NCBI GenBank assembly: GCA_008921705.1
Contig: VFFE01007631.1
Location: 780,321 to 844,320 of the forward strand
From: Burhinus oedicnemus
Lineage: Eukaryota > Chordata > Aves > Charadriiformes > Burhinidae
Reading direction: 5' to 3'
Length of the DNA: 64,000 bases
How positions within the stretch are numbered: position 1 is the stretch's first letter; every line of letters starts with the position of its first letter. The position numbers and the translations under genes were made by a program. Below are positions 61,701 to 64,000 of the stretch, in pieces. Under the pieces are notes generated by a model that saw only the letters and a program-made list of their open reading frames with translations, was not told the DNA's origin and did no database searches.

Positions 61701-62675
61701 AACACTTAATATGAAGTAAAAGACTAGAATATGTCATTGCTGCATATCTCTTGGTTTAGCTTTTTATTAGTTCAAGGCTGCCCTAGTCCAGACTGTATCA
61801 CATTTTTTATATTATAAGGTTGGATTTAGGGTATGTGCCTGAATAAAGGACTAGAAATTTGCAGAGGTAAAGAGCCCTTTGGTGCCTGACAACTTCAAAG
61901 CATAACTCTTCTAGACTGGATCTTTTTTAGGGCAAAACTCCTGCTGGGAACAGCAAAACCTCTGGCTGCCTGAGTAAGGGGTCAGTGCTGAGCCAGGTGG
62001 GGTCTGCCATTCCCTGATGCAGAGCACGAGGTTTGTGTGTGCAGGGGCTACCCCCTTTCAGGACTGGGAAGAAGGTGAAATGGATCTTCCCCAGCTCGGC
62101 TGGAGCTGTGCACAGTGCTGCTGGGTGATGAGGCCGCTGATCTTCCACGTGTGGAGGTGACTGGCAGGGAGTAGCTCAGGAATCGGCAGGGGAGCATCGC
62201 ACTGCCTCTGGAGAAACTGAGAGCAGGCAGCGGGCACACAGACCCGTGAGCCCTCTGGGGTTCCTCTAGTTGCTCCTTCACCAAGGCCTGTGCCTCTGTA
62301 GAATGAATGCTTCAGTGTTAAAAGGGAAATCTGCTTTCTTCTGTCAGTGTCCTGACATGGTAGGACTATGAGAAGGAGAGGGGTTCAGTGCATCATGTTG
62401 CTGCTGGTTCTGCTATGGCTGCTCCTTGGGGCCGGCCCGGGTTACCATGAATGTGCACAGTGTGCTCTGCAGCACTTTGATGTTTAAAAAGAGCTGGCCA
62501 AAGTGAAGGCACGGCAGAGGCAGGGATTTTCTATTCTAAAAACTGCCCTAAGGCCCAACAAATTCAGGCACCTCAAAGCTTTCTCCATGGTGCCAAAGCC
62601 TATAAACTACTGTTTTCTCTGGCCAAAGGTGTAACGAAAGCTTCCAGGCATAGACGGTTGCAATAGAAACTGAAG

Positions 62676-62756
62676 GGAGGGGGCGAAAGGAGGCAGGAGG
62701 AAGAAAAAACTAATGCAACAAAAGGGAGTTAAACACCTGCCCCCCACCCCCCTCCA
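62676..62756. repeat. Purine-rich then C-rich low-complexity tract
   Basis: A purine-rich stretch (GGGAGGGGGCGAAAGGAGG and on to AGGAAGAAAAAA) is followed, after about 25 bases, by CCCCCCACCCCCCTCC. Strand asymmetry of this kind can form triplex or other non-B DNA, but none is shown here. Confidence 0.7.
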
Positions 62757-62986
62757 AATCCCAGAGACAGGGGAGTAGATATTATGAAACAGGTTTGGTT
62801 TCTAGCAGCTTGATCTTTTCCTTTGTGTGCCCTTGGCTTTGTGTGCATTGATGTCCTGTTGGTAATTATCATTCTGTTAACGCCTGTATTCATGATGACA
62901 CCCCTATATCACATTTTCATCACAGCGTGAAATGTCGCTCTCTTTGCTTTTGTTTTGTTTAGTACTATGAATTTAGCCCAGAATTG

Positions 62987-62998
62987 AAAAAAAAAAAA
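62987..62998. repeat. A12 homopolymer
   Basis: A run of 12 A. A second A-rich run lies at 63229-63240. Neither has a recognised retroelement body upstream. Confidence 0.85.
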
Positions 62999-64000
62999 TG
63001 GACACTTCTCACAACACACAAGGGGACATTGATAACCTTGCAGCTTAGTTACTGATCCTATCTCAGTGCTTCCATCTCTCTCTTTCCTCCCACCCCTCTT
63101 TTTAAGCAGACAAGGTTTTCCCTCAACAAGCTGATGACAGAATAATTTCTCCAGGTTGATTGTTTGCCCCACATGGTCCTCTGGAGATCTTCATACAAGT
63201 GGAGAGGAGGAGATCAAAAGGCAAAAAGAAAAAAAAAAAACACCATAAAGATCCTGCTCAGGTTTCAGTCTGATGATGAACAGACTTGTAAGGTATTCTG
63301 AGACCTGTCAAATTTTCCCATCTAAAATCCAGACGTATTTTAAAAAGAATTTTCATAATGAGTGTCTCTTTTCCCCCATCCACCAGGCTCAGAGTGTTTT
63401 CTGAAAAAGTTCTGCAAAGCAGAGGAGTCAAACACTTGATCACATGCAGGAGCACAGGATAGATGGAGTACAGCTGACTCAACAGCTACAGGGGATTTGG
63501 GTAAGTGCCCACCGTGTCAGCCAGCTAAAACTTACTAAAATATTGGTAAATGTTGAATTATTCGTTACTTTTTAAAGAAAATTCTTTATCACCTGTCAGA
63601 CAAATTTAACCTCACTGGGGAATCTCAGTGGGAATTTGTTGGGGAAGAAGTACGCAGGGAATGGCTAATGAAAACATGAAGATAAATTACCATCCAACTG
63701 TAAAAGATGTGATTTTTTTTTGCAACTTAGCTTTCACCTAAAAGTACCCAGGCCAGATTCATGCTATTAATGTGAGAGGAGGAAGGTTACAAACCCCTTT
63801 GCAGTGCTGAGGCTATCAAGGTATGTCATACCCACTCATGTTGCTTTCAGGAGGGAAACAATCAATTGCTTGAAGGAGACAATGTTATCCAACTTGTGGT
63901 GTCAGTCAGCCTGTTCCCACAATCACTGCATTGATGGAGGAAAATTTTGATAAGCGAGGCTTCTTATCTGGCTCCACTGCAATCGAATGACATAGGTTCA

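Larger units (their letters stand above)
47461..64000. other. Unique non-coding sequence, no gene recognised
   Basis: Sixteen kilobases without a recognised interspersed repeat or exon. A plus-strand frame at 54150-54347 opens with ATG and reads SENGSSKGEVVIPVQTHLL near its middle; it lacks supporting splice signals and was not called. A stretch at 59130-59230 (AAGAGGGGACATAATAGCTA) faintly resembles old CR1 but is too short to call. Short inverted repeats and simple tracts are listed separately. The right edge is not in a recognisable feature. Confidence 0.65.

Noticed and set aside
1..64000. CRISPR arrays, tRNA or rRNA genes, prokaryotic operons
   Set aside because: No regularly spaced repeats, no cloverleaf or rRNA-like blocks, and no dense long open frames. 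The sequence is plainly vertebrate.

Overview
The window looks like one stretch of a bird nuclear genome, and it is almost entirely non-coding. The only dispersed repeats I recognise are fragments of CR1 LINEs, the main avian retrotransposon. Several end in the CR1 3' tail, a short ATTCTATGATTCT-like repeat with no poly(A) tail. There are no recognisable SINEs, the unique sequence is moderately AT-rich, and CpG is scarce outside a few patches. Turtles and crocodilians also carry CR1, so 'bird' is an inference. I see no operon, prokaryotic gene, CRISPR array, rRNA or tRNA.

Layout: 1-6733 unique sequence; 6734-7160 a plus-strand CR1 3' end; 7161-16180 unique, with a small GC-rich patch near 14.0-14.2 kb. 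At 16.2-18.9 kb four CR1 fragments of at least two types and both orientations surround a compact CpG island (17625-17875). That island holds a near-consensus CTCF site at 17785-17803. 18903-37224 is mostly unique AT-rich sequence with three weak minus-strand exon-like frames at 20.6, 21.7-21.9 and 27.2-27.4 kb. 37225-37405 is another CR1. 37406-45599 is unique with simple repeats. 45600-47460 is a GC-rich island around the longest CR1 (45966-46960, minus strand), a dead reverse-transcriptase remnant. 47461-64000 is unique, with simple repeats and a few short inverted repeats.

I found no protein-coding gene that I could name. The two longest open frames are a 255-codon frame antisense to CR1 and GC-rich flank, and a 200-codon frame that runs into a CR1 copy. 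Both look like chance frames. The window is best read as intergenic or deep intronic DNA. The CpG island with its CTCF motif is the only strong functional candidate. I saw no convincing new biological system. The best leads are that island, a short reverse-oriented CR1 tail fragment embedded in the 46 kb CR1, the unexplained GC-rich flank at 47 kb, and the weak exon candidates.
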